Part shown: piece by piece, positions 15,968-25,006 of the stretch
How the letters are laid out: each line of letters begins with the position of its first letter
Position numbering within the stretch: the first letter of the stretch is position 1
Source of the DNA: Candidatus Kouleothrix ribensis
GTDB lineage: Bacteria > Chloroflexota > Chloroflexia > Chloroflexales > Roseiflexaceae
NCBI GenBank assembly: GCA_016722075.1
Contig: JADKGW010000001.1
Location: 62,001-126,000, forward strand
Length of the DNA: 64,000 bases
Reading direction: 5' to 3'
Position numbers and translations under genes: made by a program
The notes under the pieces: generated by a model
What the model was told of the DNA's origin: nothing
Seen by the model: only the letters and a program-made list of their open reading frames with translations
The model's database searches: none

Positions 15968-16969
15968 TTGCGAAGTTGGAAATTCTGGCTGGGTGTCGCC
16001 ATTAGCATCATCTTTCTCTCCCTGGCGCTGCGTGGGCTAGATTTCGCAGGCTTCTGGGCGACGGTGCGCCACGCGAATTACTGGTGGCTCATCCCTGGTG
16101 TGGCGGTCTATTTCGGTGCGGTGTGGGCGCGCACATGGCGCTGGCACTACATGCTGCGCCATGTCAGGCAGGTCGCACTCACGCGGCTCTTCCCGGTGGT
16201 GGTGATCGGCTACATGGGCAATAATGTCTACCCGGCCCGCGCCGGCGAGGTGCTGCGCTCGTATATGCTCAAGCGCAAAGCGGGCGTGCCGGTGAGTGTG
16301 TCGCTGGCCACCGTGGTGATCGAGCGGCTGTTCGACGGCCTGGTGATGCTGCTGTTTGTGTTTGTGACCCTGCCGTTCGAGCCGCTGCCGCCCGGCTATG
16401 CCACACTGGTCACATTCTTCAGCGTGCTGTTCTTCCTGGCCCTGGTGGTATTTCTCGCGCTGGCCATCCGCCCCGCACGCATGGGCCGGGTGTACGCCTG
16501 GCTGGTCGAGCGCGTGGTGCCGGCCGGCCTGCGCCCGCGCGTCCATGGCCTGTTCGACCGCTTCGTCGAGGGCTTGCAGTCGCTGCGCAGCCCGCGCGAG
16601 CTGGCGCTGATCTTCGCCTCTTCTACGGTGATCTGGCTGGCCGAGACGACCAAGTACTGGTTTGTGATGCACGCCTTCCCGTTTGAGGTGTCGTTTTCGG
16701 CGCTCATGCTGATGACTGCGGTGGTGAACCTGGCCACCACGCTGCCATCGAGCCCCGGCTATGTCGGCACGTTCGACGCGCCCGGCATCGCGATTCTCAG
16801 CGCATATGGCGTAGCCAAGGCGGTTGCCACCGGCTACACGCTGGTGCTACATGTGGCGCTGTGGCTGCCGATTACGCTGCTCGGCGTGCTGTTTATGCTG
16901 CTCGAGCATGTGGGCTGGGGCGATTTCGGCCGCGCGGTCGAGGAGCGCAACCTCGAGACTGCGCCGTAG
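15968..16969 (+). CDS. YbhN/UPF0104-type flippase-like integral membrane protein
   Basis: A 333-residue protein with about eight hydrophobic segments, of the lysylphosphatidylglycerol synthase transmembrane (YbhN/AglD) family, members of which are thought to move lipids or lipid-linked sugars. Family marks include GYMGNNVYPARAGEVLRSYML, where the R..E region is conserved, VVIERLFDGL, and the late TTLPSSPGYVGTFD. The start is read as TTG 15968 because GGAGGT lies seven bases before it; the ATG at 15953 overlaps that ribosome binding site and would add only five residues. It heads the block 15968-22608 together with an FAD enzyme, a methyltransferase, an SDR and a glycosyltransferase, which supports a role in envelope lipid or glycan assembly. 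Confidence 0.85.
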   Translation: MRSWKFWLGVAISIIFLSLALRGLDFAGFWATVRHANYWWLIPGVAVYFGAVWARTWRWHYMLRHVRQVALTRLFPVVVIGYMGNNVYPARAGEVLRSYMLKRKAGVPVSVSLATVVIERLFDGLVMLLFVFVTLPFEPLPPGYATLVTFFSVLFFLALVVFLALAIRPARMGRVYAWLVERVVPAGLRPRVHGLFDRFVEGLQSLRSPRELALIFASSTVIWLAETTKYWFVMHAFPFEVSFSALMLMTAVVNLATTLPSSPGYVGTFDAPGIAILSAYGVAKAVATGYTLVLHVALWLPITLLGVLFMLLEHVGWGDFGRAVEERNLETAP

Positions 16970-17066
16970 TGCGGCAGCCGCAGATCGCGCGCAAAGGCAC
17001 GGGGCACGATCGACATTTGGCCGCCGCACATGGTTGGGCCTGCGTGGCGACGTAAAAGGTATTCCC

Positions 17067-18416
17067 ATGAAGATTGCTATCGTTGGCGCGGGGATTGCCG
17101 GGCTGACCGCCGCGCACGATCTGCTGCGGGCCGGCCACCGCGTGGTGGTCTACGAGGCCGGGGCGCAGGCAGGCGGGCTGGCGTCGGGCTTCCGCGACGA
17201 TCGCTGGGCCTGGCCGCTCGAGCGTTTCTACCACCATATCTTCACCACCGATGCGGCGATCATCAAGCTGGTACACGAAATTGGCTTCGCCGACCGCATG
17301 TTCTTCCGCCGCCCGCTCACCGCGCAGTGGTGGAACGACCGCGGCTATGCGCTCACCGGCGCGCGCGCTGCGCTGCCGCTGCCCGACTTGCTGGCGGGCG
17401 GGCTGGCGGTGCTGGGCTACCCCGGCCTGGCGCCGCTCGACCGCGTGCGCCTGAATGTGCTGTTGGCCTACCTCAAGCTGGGTGTGCGCGACTGGCGGCC
17501 GCTCGAGCGTGTCACTGCCGCCGCCTGGACGCGCCGCTGGGGCGGCGATTCGCTCTACCGCGGCTTCTTCCAGCCGCTGCTCGAAGGCAAGTTTGGGCCA
17601 TACGCCGAGCAGGTGAACATGGCCTGGCTGTGGTCGCGCTTCAAGGCCCGCTCGGTGCAGCTCGGCTACTTTGTGGGGGGCTTCCAGGGCCTGGCCGACG
17701 CGCTGGCCGCCGATGTTCAGGCGCAGGGCGGCAGCGTGCAGCTGCGTACGCCGGTGGCCGGGCTGGCCCCGCTGCCCGGCGGCGGCTGGCGCGTTGCGCC
17801 CGCGCACGGCAGCGCCTACGACGCCGACGCGGTGATCGTGACGGGCGCGCCCGGCCTGCTGGCCCGGCTGGCGCCGCAGCTGCCCGAGCGCTACCTGGGC
17901 CGGCTCACGCAGCTGCGCTCGCTCGGCGCGGTGGTGCTGACGCTGGCGCTCACGCAGCCGCTCACCGGCGGGCTGTACTGGATCAACATGCCCAAGGATC
18001 AGTTCCCATTTCTGGCGCTGGTCGAGCACACCAACTTTATCGCGCCCGAGCACTACGGCGGCGACCACCTGATCTACTGTGGCGACTACCTCGAGCCCAG
18101 CCACGAGTACTTCCAGCTGAGCGATGACGCGCTGCTCGAGCGCTGGATCCCGGCGCTGCGCAAGGTCAACCCGCGCTTCGAGCGCGCCTGGGTGCGCGCA
18201 TTCTGGGTTCATCGCGAGCCATACGCCCAGCCGATCGTGCCGGTGAACCACGCGCAGGCCATCCCGCCGCTGGCCACACCGCTGCCGGGGCTGTTCTGGG
18301 CCAGCATGAGCCAGGTGTACCCGTGGGATCGCGGCACCAACTTTGCCGCCGAGCTGGGGCAGGATGTGGCGCGCGTGGCCGGCGAGTACGCTGCGTCGCA
18401 GCCGGGGAATCGATAG
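17067..18416 (+). CDS. FAD-dependent amine-oxidase-like oxidoreductase
   Basis: A 449-residue flavoprotein. The start at 17067 follows AAAAGGT. It opens with the dinucleotide-binding GAGIAGLTAAHDLLRAGHRVVVYEA, with G-x-G-x-x-G and the acidic end of strand 2, followed by the AGGLASG segment that contacts FAD. The C-terminus reads GLFWASMSQVYPWDRGTNFAAELG, typical of the protoporphyrinogen-oxidase/UDP-galactopyranose-mutase-like superfamily. Such enzymes adjacent to glycosyltransferases and flippases often modify sugar or polyprenyl groups, but the substrate cannot be named. About 97 bases separate it from the flippase-like gene. Confidence 0.82.
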   Translation: MKIAIVGAGIAGLTAAHDLLRAGHRVVVYEAGAQAGGLASGFRDDRWAWPLERFYHHIFTTDAAIIKLVHEIGFADRMFFRRPLTAQWWNDRGYALTGARAALPLPDLLAGGLAVLGYPGLAPLDRVRLNVLLAYLKLGVRDWRPLERVTAAAWTRRWGGDSLYRGFFQPLLEGKFGPYAEQVNMAWLWSRFKARSVQLGYFVGGFQGLADALAADVQAQGGSVQLRTPVAGLAPLPGGGWRVAPAHGSAYDADAVIVTGAPGLLARLAPQLPERYLGRLTQLRSLGAVVLTLALTQPLTGGLYWINMPKDQFPFLALVEHTNFIAPEHYGGDHLIYCGDYLEPSHEYFQLSDDALLERWIPALRKVNPRFERAWVRAFWVHREPYAQPIVPVNHAQAIPPLATPLPGLFWASMSQVYPWDRGTNFAAELGQDVARVAGEYAASQPGNR

Positions 18417-18455
18417 CTGTGTGATGAAACGTGACAGATTCTGAGGAGGAATGGT

Positions 18456-19298
18456 ATGCCAGGCGTATCATTCGACCGGGCGGCCGAGTACTATGATGCC
18501 ACGCGTGGCTATAACGCCGGCTCGGCCGAGCGCATCCGCGACGCGATTGTGGCGCTGACCGGCGCCGGCCCGCACACACGCCTGCTCGAGCTGGGCATCG
18601 GCACTGGCCGGATCGCGCTGCCGTTCATCCGCGCCGGCTACGACGTGACCGGCATGGATCTGTCGCAGGCGATGATGGATCGGCTGCTGGCGGCAATCGC
18701 GGGCGACCCTGGCCGCGCGGGGTACCGGCTCGACCTGCGCCAGGGCGATGTGACGGCGCTGCCGTTTGCCGATGCCACCTTCGCGATCGTGCTGAGCGTG
18801 CATGTGCTGCACCTGGTGGCCGATTGGCAGGCCATGCTGCGCGAGGCACAGCGGGTCGGCCGGCCAGGCGGCTGGCTGCTGCTCGGCCACGACAGCGCGC
18901 CTGGCGACGGGCGCCCGATCGAGGGTGCGGCCGTGGCCGAGCCGCTGCAGGTGCGCGACAAGTGGCTCGCGCTGCGCCGCGCCCACGCGGCCGATCAGCC
19001 GGCCGGCCGGTCGAATATCTGGGGCAACCACCCGCAGGTGATCGCCTACCTCGAGTCGCTTGGTGCGCAGGTGCAAGAGCGGGCGCTGACCACCTACGAG
19101 CGCCCGCCGATCACGCCGCGCCAGATGCTCGAGCGCCTGCGTGCGCGCATGTACAGCTCGGATTGGGAGACGCCCGACGCGCAGCATGGCACGCTGGTGC
19201 GCGAGCTCGACCAGTGGTTCCAGCAGAACATCAGCGCACCCGACACGCCAGCGCTCATCGGCGGCGAGTTCAGGGTGCTGGCCGCGCAGTGGGCCTGA
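18456..19298 (+). CDS. SAM-dependent class I methyltransferase
   Basis: A 280-residue methyltransferase with a strong ribosome binding site (TGAGGAGGAA before the ATG at 18456). Motif I, LLELGIGTGRIALP, sits near residues 47-60. GYDVTGMDLSQAMM follows with the acidic residue for the SAM ribose, then GDVTALPFADATFAIVLSVHVLHLV, the usual motifs II and III of the UbiE/Methyltransf_11 group. The substrate is not predictable. It lies 40 bases behind the FAD enzyme and 58 before the SDR gene, so the three are probably co-transcribed. Confidence 0.87.
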   Translation: MPGVSFDRAAEYYDATRGYNAGSAERIRDAIVALTGAGPHTRLLELGIGTGRIALPFIRAGYDVTGMDLSQAMMDRLLAAIAGDPGRAGYRLDLRQGDVTALPFADATFAIVLSVHVLHLVADWQAMLREAQRVGRPGGWLLLGHDSAPGDGRPIEGAAVAEPLQVRDKWLALRRAHAADQPAGRSNIWGNHPQVIAYLESLGAQVQERALTTYERPPITPRQMLERLRARMYSSDWETPDAQHGTLVRELDQWFQQNISAPDTPALIGGEFRVLAAQWA

Positions 19299-19355
19299 TC
19301 GAAACCCCACACACCGACAGCTATAGTTCAAAATTGGACCAAAGGAACGAAACCA

Positions 19356-20399
19356 ATGACACCACAAACCTACATGATCACCGGCGGCGCCGGCTTCCTG
19401 GGCATCAACATGGTGCGCTACCTGCTCGACCGCGGCCACACAGTTGTGTCGCTCGACATTGCGCCGTTCGATTACCCCGAGCGCGGCCGGATCAAAGAGG
19501 TGCGCGGCGACATCCGCGATAAGTCGGCCGTCGATCGGGCCATGCAGGGCGTCGACGTGGTCGTTCACACGGCTGCCGCGCTGCCGCTGTACAAGCCGGC
19601 CGACATCTACTCGACCGACATCGACGGCACGCGCAATGTGCTCCAGTCGGCGCTCGATCACAAGGCCGCCTGCGTGGTACACGTCTCGTCTACGGCGGTG
19701 TACGGCATCCCCGATCACCACCCGCTGGTCGAGGACGACAAGCTCGACGGCGTGGGGCCATATGGCGAGGCCAAAGTCAAGGCCGAGCAGGTCTGCCTCG
19801 ACTACCGCAAGAAGGGCCTGTGCGTGCCGATCCTGCGGCCGAAATCGTTCGTCGGCCCCGAGCGGCTGGGCGTGTTCGCGCTATTCTACGATTGGGCCAA
19901 GGACGGTAAGAACTTCCCCATGATCGGCAACGGCAAGAACCGCTACCAGCTGCTCGATGTCGAAGACCTGTGCGACGCGATCTACCTGGCGGCTACCGGC
20001 GACCCGGCCAGGGTGAACGACACCTTCAATATTGGCGCCAAGGTGTTCACAACCATGAAGCAGGATTACCAGGCCGTGCTCGATCGGGCCGGGTTCGGCA
20101 AGCAGATCATCGGGCTGCCGGCCGGGCCAGTGATCTGGACGCTGCGCTTGCTCGAGGCGCTGCACCTCTCGCCGCTGTATAAGTGGGTCTACGAGACGGC
20201 CGCGACCGACTCGTTTGTGTCGATCGAGAAGGCCGAGCGCGTGCTGGGCTTCAAGCCGAAGTACTCGACTGCCGACGCGATGGTGCGCAACTACGACTGG
20301 TATGTCGCGCACCTGGCCGATTTCGTGAACGCCTCGGGTGTGTCGCACCGCGTGCCGTGGAGCCAGGGCATCCTGAAGCTGGCCAAGCTAGTCTTCTAG
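19356..20399 (+). CDS. Extended SDR: NAD-dependent epimerase/dehydratase
   Basis: A 347-residue extended short-chain dehydrogenase. The ribosome binding site AAAGGA precedes ATG 19356. The coenzyme motif is ITGGAGFLGINMVRYLLDRG. SLDIAPFD ends strand 2 in Asp, favouring NAD. HVSSTAVYG and YGEAKVKAE supply the Ser and the Tyr-x-x-x-Lys of the active site. The family makes or interconverts nucleotide sugars, or oxidises 3-beta-hydroxy groups on isoprenoid rings. The neighbouring flippase and glycosyltransferase point to the sugar role, but this is inferred from context. Confidence 0.87.
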   Translation: MTPQTYMITGGAGFLGINMVRYLLDRGHTVVSLDIAPFDYPERGRIKEVRGDIRDKSAVDRAMQGVDVVVHTAAALPLYKPADIYSTDIDGTRNVLQSALDHKAACVVHVSSTAVYGIPDHHPLVEDDKLDGVGPYGEAKVKAEQVCLDYRKKGLCVPILRPKSFVGPERLGVFALFYDWAKDGKNFPMIGNGKNRYQLLDVEDLCDAIYLAATGDPARVNDTFNIGAKVFTTMKQDYQAVLDRAGFGKQIIGLPAGPVIWTLRLLEALHLSPLYKWVYETAATDSFVSIEKAERVLGFKPKYSTADAMVRNYDWYVAHLADFVNASGVSHRVPWSQGILKLAKLVF

Positions 20400-20425
20400 C
20401 ACGGTACACCGAGAGGCTTGACTTT

Positions 20426-20478
20426 ATCCACAGATGACACAGATTGTACAGATTTATTCATCTGCGTCATCTGTGGAT
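20426..20478. repeat. 19-bp inverted repeat of the CATCTGTGGA type
   Basis: ATCCACAGATGACACAGAT (20426-20444) is inverted at 20460-20478 with one mismatch. The centre carries another CAGATT word. The same word pattern (ATCTGTGTCATCTGTGGA) occurs as dispersed intergenic repeats in many genomes. It sits between the SDR and glycosyltransferase genes and could act as a stem-loop in their transcript. Confidence 0.75.
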
Positions 20479-20499
20479 TATTTACCTCAGGAATGTGCT

Positions 20500-22608
20500 A
20501 TGCCCGCCCAGCAGCTTGCATCTGAGCGCACCGCGCCGCGCGCCCGCGCCTGGCCATGGGTGGCGCTGAGCTACCTGCTGGTGGGGCTGGTGGCGCTGCT
20601 GCCGCGCGTGCTCGGGCTAGGCGTGTTTCTCAGCGGCGACGAGTCGCAGTTCTGGCTCCGGCGCTCGCAGGTGTTCCTCAGCGCACTGCGCGCGCACGAT
20701 TGGCTGGCGACCGCGATCACGACTCACCCTGGTGTCACGACCATGTGGCTGGGCAGCGCCGGCCTGCTGCTGCGCGGCGCGCTGCCCGGCTGGGGCCTGG
20801 CGCTCGACCCATCGTTCACAACCTTTCTCACGCTGATGCGCCTGCCTACCGCGCTGGTTCACACCGCCGCCGTGCTGGCCGGCTACGCGCTGCTGCGGCG
20901 CATGCTCGGCCCCGCCGCCGCCGGGCTGGCCGCGCTACTCTGGGCCACCGACCCGTTTGTGATCGCGTTCAGCCGCGTGCTGCATGTCGATGCGCTGGCG
21001 GGCAGCTTTCTGACGCTGAGCCTGCTGGCGGCCTGCCTGTACTGGCACCACGACCGGCGCGCGCGCTGGCTGGTCGGCTCGGCCGTGGCGGCGGGCCTGG
21101 CCATCCTGAGTAAGTCGCCGGCATTGGGGCTGCTGCCCTGGGTCGGGCTGGTGGCCGTACTGGCAGGGTGGAACCAGGAGCCAAGAATCGAGAGCCAAGA
21201 ACCGTCAGGTGGTTCTCGGTTCTCGGTTCTTGGTTCTCGCGGGCAGGCGCTCGCAGCACAATTGCGCCCTACGCTTGTGTCGCTGCTGGCCTGGGGCCTG
21301 GTGTGTGCCGCCACGGTGTTCGTGCTGTGGCCGGCGCTGTGGGTCGACATCGCGCGTGCCTACGCGCAGGTGCGGCTGGGTATCGAGGCCGAAGGCGCCC
21401 AGCCGCATATGCTCGGCAACTTCTTCCTCGGCCGCGAGGACGACGCGCCCGGCGCGCTGTTCTACCCGGTGGCGCTGGCGCTGCGGCTGACGCCCTGGGC
21501 CATGCTCGGGCTGCTGCTGCTCGGCGCGGTGTGGCGGCATGGGCGCGCGCTCGAGCGCCGCGATCTGGCTGCGCTGGCGGGTTTCGCGCTGCTGTTCATC
21601 GCCGCGATGACGCTGTTCCCCAAGAAGTTCAACCGCTACCTGGTGCCGATCTTCCCGGCGCTCGAGATCCTGGCGGCTTGCGGCCTGGTGTGGGCACAGC
21701 AATGGCTGAGCGCCTGGCTGGGCGCGCGCCCCGGCCAGGCGCTGCGCGCGCTCGGCCGCGGGCTGCCGGCCGGGCTGGCGGGCGTTGTGCTGCTCGCGGC
21801 GGCCAACCTGGCCTGGTGGCACCCCTACGAGATGCTATACTTCAACCAGGCGCTGGGCGGCGCACGCGCCGGCGCGAATGCGTTTACCACCGGCTGGGGT
21901 GAAGGCCTGAGCGAGGCGGCGGCCTGGCTGAATCAGCAGCCCGATATCACCGGCGTGCTGACCGTCAGCACCATGGTCAACGGCCTGCACGAGTACATGC
22001 GCCCCGGCGCGCAGGCGCTGGTTGTCGATGGCGCGCTGCCGCCCAAAGCCGGCTATGTGCTGGTGTACCTGCGCAACAGCCAGTGGGGCCGGCTCTGGCC
22101 GCCGTTCGACCAGTACTATGGCCGTGAGGCGCCGCTGCACGTGGTTACCCTGCACGGCATCGACTACGCCTGGATCTACCAGGTTGCGCCGCCGGTCGAG
22201 CAGCCGCTCGCGGCCGGCTTCGGCCCCGACATTCGGCTGCGCGGCCTGGCGCCCGATGCGCCGGCCCGGCCTGGGCAGACGCTGACATACCGGCTGTTCT
22301 GGAAGACCATCGGCGCACCGCCGCGCGACTACACCCTATTCGTACACCTGATCGGCGCGGATGGGCAGCGCTACGCCCAGGCCGATTTGCCCTACCCCAC
22401 CGGCAGCTGGGGCGCCAACCGCTATGTGCCGGGCAACCTGGCGCTGCCGTTGCCGGCCGGCCTGCCCAGCGGCGAGTACCGCCTGGTGATCGGGCTGTAC
22501 GACCCGCAGAATGGCCAGCGCCTGCCGTTGCAGTCGGCCGCCGCCGCAGCCCCGGCGCTCGACGGCCCCGACGCACTGGTTCTGACTATTGTGCAAGTTG
22601 AGCCATAA
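20500..22608 (+). CDS. PMT/ArnT-like (GT39/GT83-type) membrane glycosyltransferase
   Basis: A 702-residue protein with ten or more membrane segments in residues ~20-460 and a soluble C-terminal part. The start is ATG 20500 behind AGGAA; an earlier ATG lies inside a repeat. The first loop holds FLSGDESQFWLRRSQVFLSAL, with the acidic residues that typify protein-mannosyltransferase-like enzymes using polyprenyl-phosphate sugars, and THPGVTTMWLGSAG follows. KKFNRYLVPIFPAL lies in a later loop. The C-terminal ~180 residues look beta-rich. The acceptor may be a lipid, glycan or secreted protein. A word-repeat of ~69 bases at 21171-21239 is translated in frame into a non-conserved loop. Confidence 0.85.
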   Translation: MPAQQLASERTAPRARAWPWVALSYLLVGLVALLPRVLGLGVFLSGDESQFWLRRSQVFLSALRAHDWLATAITTHPGVTTMWLGSAGLLLRGALPGWGLALDPSFTTFLTLMRLPTALVHTAAVLAGYALLRRMLGPAAAGLAALLWATDPFVIAFSRVLHVDALAGSFLTLSLLAACLYWHHDRRARWLVGSAVAAGLAILSKSPALGLLPWVGLVAVLAGWNQEPRIESQEPSGGSRFSVLGSRGQALAAQLRPTLVSLLAWGLVCAATVFVLWPALWVDIARAYAQVRLGIEAEGAQPHMLGNFFLGREDDAPGALFYPVALALRLTPWAMLGLLLLGAVWRHGRALERRDLAALAGFALLFIAAMTLFPKKFNRYLVPIFPALEILAACGLVWAQQWLSAWLGARPGQALRALGRGLPAGLAGVVLLAAANLAWWHPYEMLYFNQALGGARAGANAFTTGWGEGLSEAAAWLNQQPDITGVLTVSTMVNGLHEYMRPGAQALVVDGALPPKAGYVLVYLRNSQWGRLWPPFDQYYGREAPLHVVTLHGIDYAWIYQVAPPVEQPLAAGFGPDIRLRGLAPDAPARPGQTLTYRLFWKTIGAPPRDYTLFVHLIGADGQRYAQADLPYPTGSWGANRYVPGNLALPLPAGLPSGEYRLVIGLYDPQNGQRLPLQSAAAAAPALDGPDALVLTIVQVEP
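21171..21239. repeat. GGTTCTCGGTTCTTGG-type palindrome inside a coding sequence
   Basis: The left side has GAACCAGGAGCCAAGAATCG and GAGCCAAGAACC; the right side has GGTTCTCGGTTCTCGG and TTCTTGGTTCTCG. The two halves form an imperfect inverted repeat around GTCAGGT (21204-21210). It is translated in frame inside the glycosyltransferase as an unusually polar stretch. A relative lies at 23796-23847. Confidence 0.85.
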
Positions 22609-22644
22609 CTAGGCCGAACCAACCACATTCGTAGAGGAGCACGC

Positions 22645-23784
22645 ATGAGCGAGAACCACGGCTTTGCCACCCGCGCCATCCACGCCGGCCAGGCGCCCGA
22701 TACGGCCACCGGCGCGGTGATCGTCCCGATCTACCAGACCTCGACGTTCGCCCAGGAGGCGGTGGGCGTGCATAAAGGCTATGATTATGCGCGCAGCGGC
22801 AACCCGACCCGCACCGCGCTCGAGACGGCGCTGGCCGCGCTCGACGGCGGCACGCACGCGCTGGCCTTCGCCTCGGGCCTGGCGGCCGAGACGGCTGTGC
22901 TGCTGCTGCTGTCGGCCGGCGACCATGTGATCGGCGGCGACGACTGCTACGGCGGCACCTACCGGCTGTTTACCAAGGTGTTCGCGCGCCACGGCATCAG
23001 CTTCGACTTCGTCGACACGCGCGATCCTGAGGAGGTGGCCGAGGCCATTCGCCCCGAGACGCGGCTGGTATGGATCGAGACGCCGACCAACCCGCTGCTG
23101 AAGCTGGCCGATATCGCCAGGATCGCCGAGCTGGCGCGCGCGCGCGGTGTGCTGACGCTGGTCGACAACACCTTCGCCTCGCCCTACTTGCAGCGCCCGC
23201 TCGAGCTAGGCGCCGACATCGTGCTGTACAGCACCACCAAATACATGGGCGGCCACAGCGATGTCGTGGGCGGCGCGCTGGTGGTGAACAATGCCGAGCT
23301 GTACGAGCGGCTGAAGTTCTTGCAGAATGCAGCCGGCGGCGTGCCGGGGCCATTCGACTCGTGGCTGGTGCTGCGTGGCCTGAAGACGCTGGCGCTGCGC
23401 ATGCGCGCGCACAGCGAGAACGGCCTGGCGGTGGCACGCTTTCTGGCCGAGCACTCTGGTGTCGAGCAGGTGATCTACCCTGGCCTGCCGAGCTACCCGC
23501 AGTACGAGCTGGCGCGGCGCCAGATGCGCGGCTTTGGTGGCATGATCGCACTGGTGCCGAAGGGCGGCGTGGCGGCTGCGAATGCGCTTGTGACGCGCAC
23601 CCGGCTCTTTACCCTGGCCGAGAGCCTGGGCGGTGTCGAGAGCCTGATCGAGGTGCCGGCCGCAATGACCCATGCCAGCGTGGCCGGATCGAAGCTCGAG
23701 GTGCCGGCCGGCCTGGTGCGGCTCTCGGTTGGCATCGAAGATGTGGAAGATCTGATCGCCGACCTGGAGCAGGCGCTAGGCTAA
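22645..23784 (+). CDS. Cystathionine gamma-synthase/lyase-type PLP enzyme
   Basis: A 379-residue Cys/Met-metabolism PLP enzyme, the usual length for the family. It has the strong ribosome binding site GAGGAG before ATG 22645. Family marks are TRAIHAGQ at the N-terminus, YDYARSGNPTR, the glycine-rich ASGLAAETAVL, the PLP-binding LVDNTFASPYLQ, the Schiff-base lysine in YSTTKYMGGHSDV, and SLGGVESLIEVPAAMTH near the C-terminus. Members condense O-acyl-homoserine with cysteine or cleave cystathionine. The sequence alone does not separate synthase (MetB) from lyase. It is convergent with the acylphosphatase gene. Confidence 0.92.
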   Translation: MSENHGFATRAIHAGQAPDTATGAVIVPIYQTSTFAQEAVGVHKGYDYARSGNPTRTALETALAALDGGTHALAFASGLAAETAVLLLLSAGDHVIGGDDCYGGTYRLFTKVFARHGISFDFVDTRDPEEVAEAIRPETRLVWIETPTNPLLKLADIARIAELARARGVLTLVDNTFASPYLQRPLELGADIVLYSTTKYMGGHSDVVGGALVVNNAELYERLKFLQNAAGGVPGPFDSWLVLRGLKTLALRMRAHSENGLAVARFLAEHSGVEQVIYPGLPSYPQYELARRQMRGFGGMIALVPKGGVAAANALVTRTRLFTLAESLGGVESLIEVPAAMTHASVAGSKLEVPAGLVRLSVGIEDVEDLIADLEQALG

Positions 23785-23795
23785 GCACCGAAAAC

Positions 23796-23847
23796 CAAGA
23801 ACCGAGAACCAGCATGGGCTTCCCCGCTGCCTGGTTCTCGGCTCTTG
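23796..23847. repeat. Palindrome of the CAAGAACCGAGAACCAG family between convergent genes
   Basis: CAAGAACCGAGAACCAG (23796-23812) is inverted at 23831-23847 with one mismatch, around an 18-base loop. It lies between the stop codons of two convergent genes, a fitting place for a two-way terminator. It shares its word with the intragenic repeat at 21171-21239. Confidence 0.8.
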
Positions 23848-23852
23848 ACAGT

Positions 23853-24131
23853 CTACCAGACGATCGTAAACCCACCCTCCGGCTGGGTCGGCGCTTCCCA
23901 CAGCACCTCGACCTGCTCGACCCTGGCGAAGCGCGGGCCAGCATAGCACCAGCTCACCATGCGGCTCACGGCCGCGCGCGGCCCCTCGAATACAGCCTCG
24001 ACCCGGCCATCGTCGAGGTTGCGCACCCAGCCGGCCACGCCCAGGCTGCGGGCTTGCTCTTGGGTTGCCGAGCGAAAATTGACCCCCTGGACGCGCCCGT
24101 TGATCAGGACATGCGCCCGCACGCGCTCCAT
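23853..24131 (-). CDS. acyP: Acylphosphatase
   Basis: A 92-residue protein, the standard size for acylphosphatase, which hydrolyses carboxyl-phosphate bonds. The start at 24131 is chosen because GAGGAG lies six bases before it; an ATG in between would sit too close. The active-site motif GRVQGVNFR has the catalytic Arg at residue 20, and GWVRNLDDGRVEAVFEG holds the catalytic Asn at 38. It is a small alpha/beta cytoplasmic protein. It shares its direction with phoU upstream but is about 215 bases away. Confidence 0.92.
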   Translation of the reverse strand: MERVRAHVLINGRVQGVNFRSATQEQARSLGVAGWVRNLDDGRVEAVFEGPRAAVSRMVSWCYAGPRFARVEQVEVLWEAPTQPEGGFTIVW

Positions 24132-24346
24132 AGCATACTCCTCGGCAGCGTGTTCACAGCCAAACGCTGTGATGCTGGTACAGGTCGACAGCAACTCGCT
24201 CTGGTTGGCCGGCGGTCGGCAGACGGCAGGCCGCACTACAACCAGCAACGCATTGGCGCCAGGCTGTACTAGTATAGCGAAGAGTAGGCTTTACTACAAG
24301 CAATCGTTGAAAATTGGTAAACAGCGGCGGCGGTAGGTGCATGGCG

Positions 24347-25006
24347 CTACGCGTTCAGCTGCTCGGTGACATTTATGGCGATGAAGATCACGCGCTCGGC
24401 GATGTTGGTGGTGCGATCGGCCAGGCGCTCGAGCGTATGCGCCACATCGAGCAGGTAGATCGTGCAGTCGAGCTTGTTGGCGTCCTGGCGCGCAGCATGC
24501 ATCAGCTCGGCCACCACCTGGTCTTCCAGCTCGTCAACCCGCTCGTCCTCGCCGGCCAGCGAACGTGCCAGGCCCACATCGAGCCGCACGAACGCATCCT
24601 GGCAGGTGTGCAGCATAGCCTGAGCCAGCGCGCCCATGCGGTGCAGGCCGGGCGGTGTCTCGATCAGCACTGGTGATCGCAGGCAGCGCTCGACCCGCTT
24701 TGCAATGCCCTTGGCGTAGTCGCCGGCACGCTCGAGCTCGCCGGCAATTGCGATCGTCGCATTGAGCGTGCGGAGATCGGTGGCCAGCACCGGCTGCTGC
24801 GTGGCCAGCAGCTCGAGCGTGGCCTCTTCGATCGCCGTGCGCGCGGCGTCGATCTCGGCATCGCCGGCGATGACCTGGGCGGCCAGGCTGGTATCCCAGG
24901 TAGCGAGCGCACGCATCGCGTTGGCAAGCGCATGCTCGACACGGCTGCCCATGCGCAGCAGGTCGTCGTGAACCAATTTCAACTGGCGGAGATAACGGTC
25001 GCGCAT
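24347..25006 (-). CDS. phoU: Phosphate signalling/transport accessory protein PhoU
   Basis: A 219-residue all-helical protein with the two PhoU three-helix units in tandem. Each unit has its metal-binding signature: ELERAGDYAKGIAKRVE near residues 90-106 and LERLADRTTNIAERVIFI near 190-207. PhoU damps the phosphate regulon by linking the Pst transporter to the PhoR/PhoB sensor pair. No pst or pho genes are adjacent in this window, so it is a detached copy or its partners are elsewhere. The ribosome binding site AAAGGAGCC precedes the ATG. Confidence 0.93.
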   Translation of the reverse strand: MRDRYLRQLKLVHDDLLRMGSRVEHALANAMRALATWDTSLAAQVIAGDAEIDAARTAIEEATLELLATQQPVLATDLRTLNATIAIAGELERAGDYAKGIAKRVERCLRSPVLIETPPGLHRMGALAQAMLHTCQDAFVRLDVGLARSLAGEDERVDELEDQVVAELMHAARQDANKLDCTIYLLDVAHTLERLADRTTNIAERVIFIAINVTEQLNA

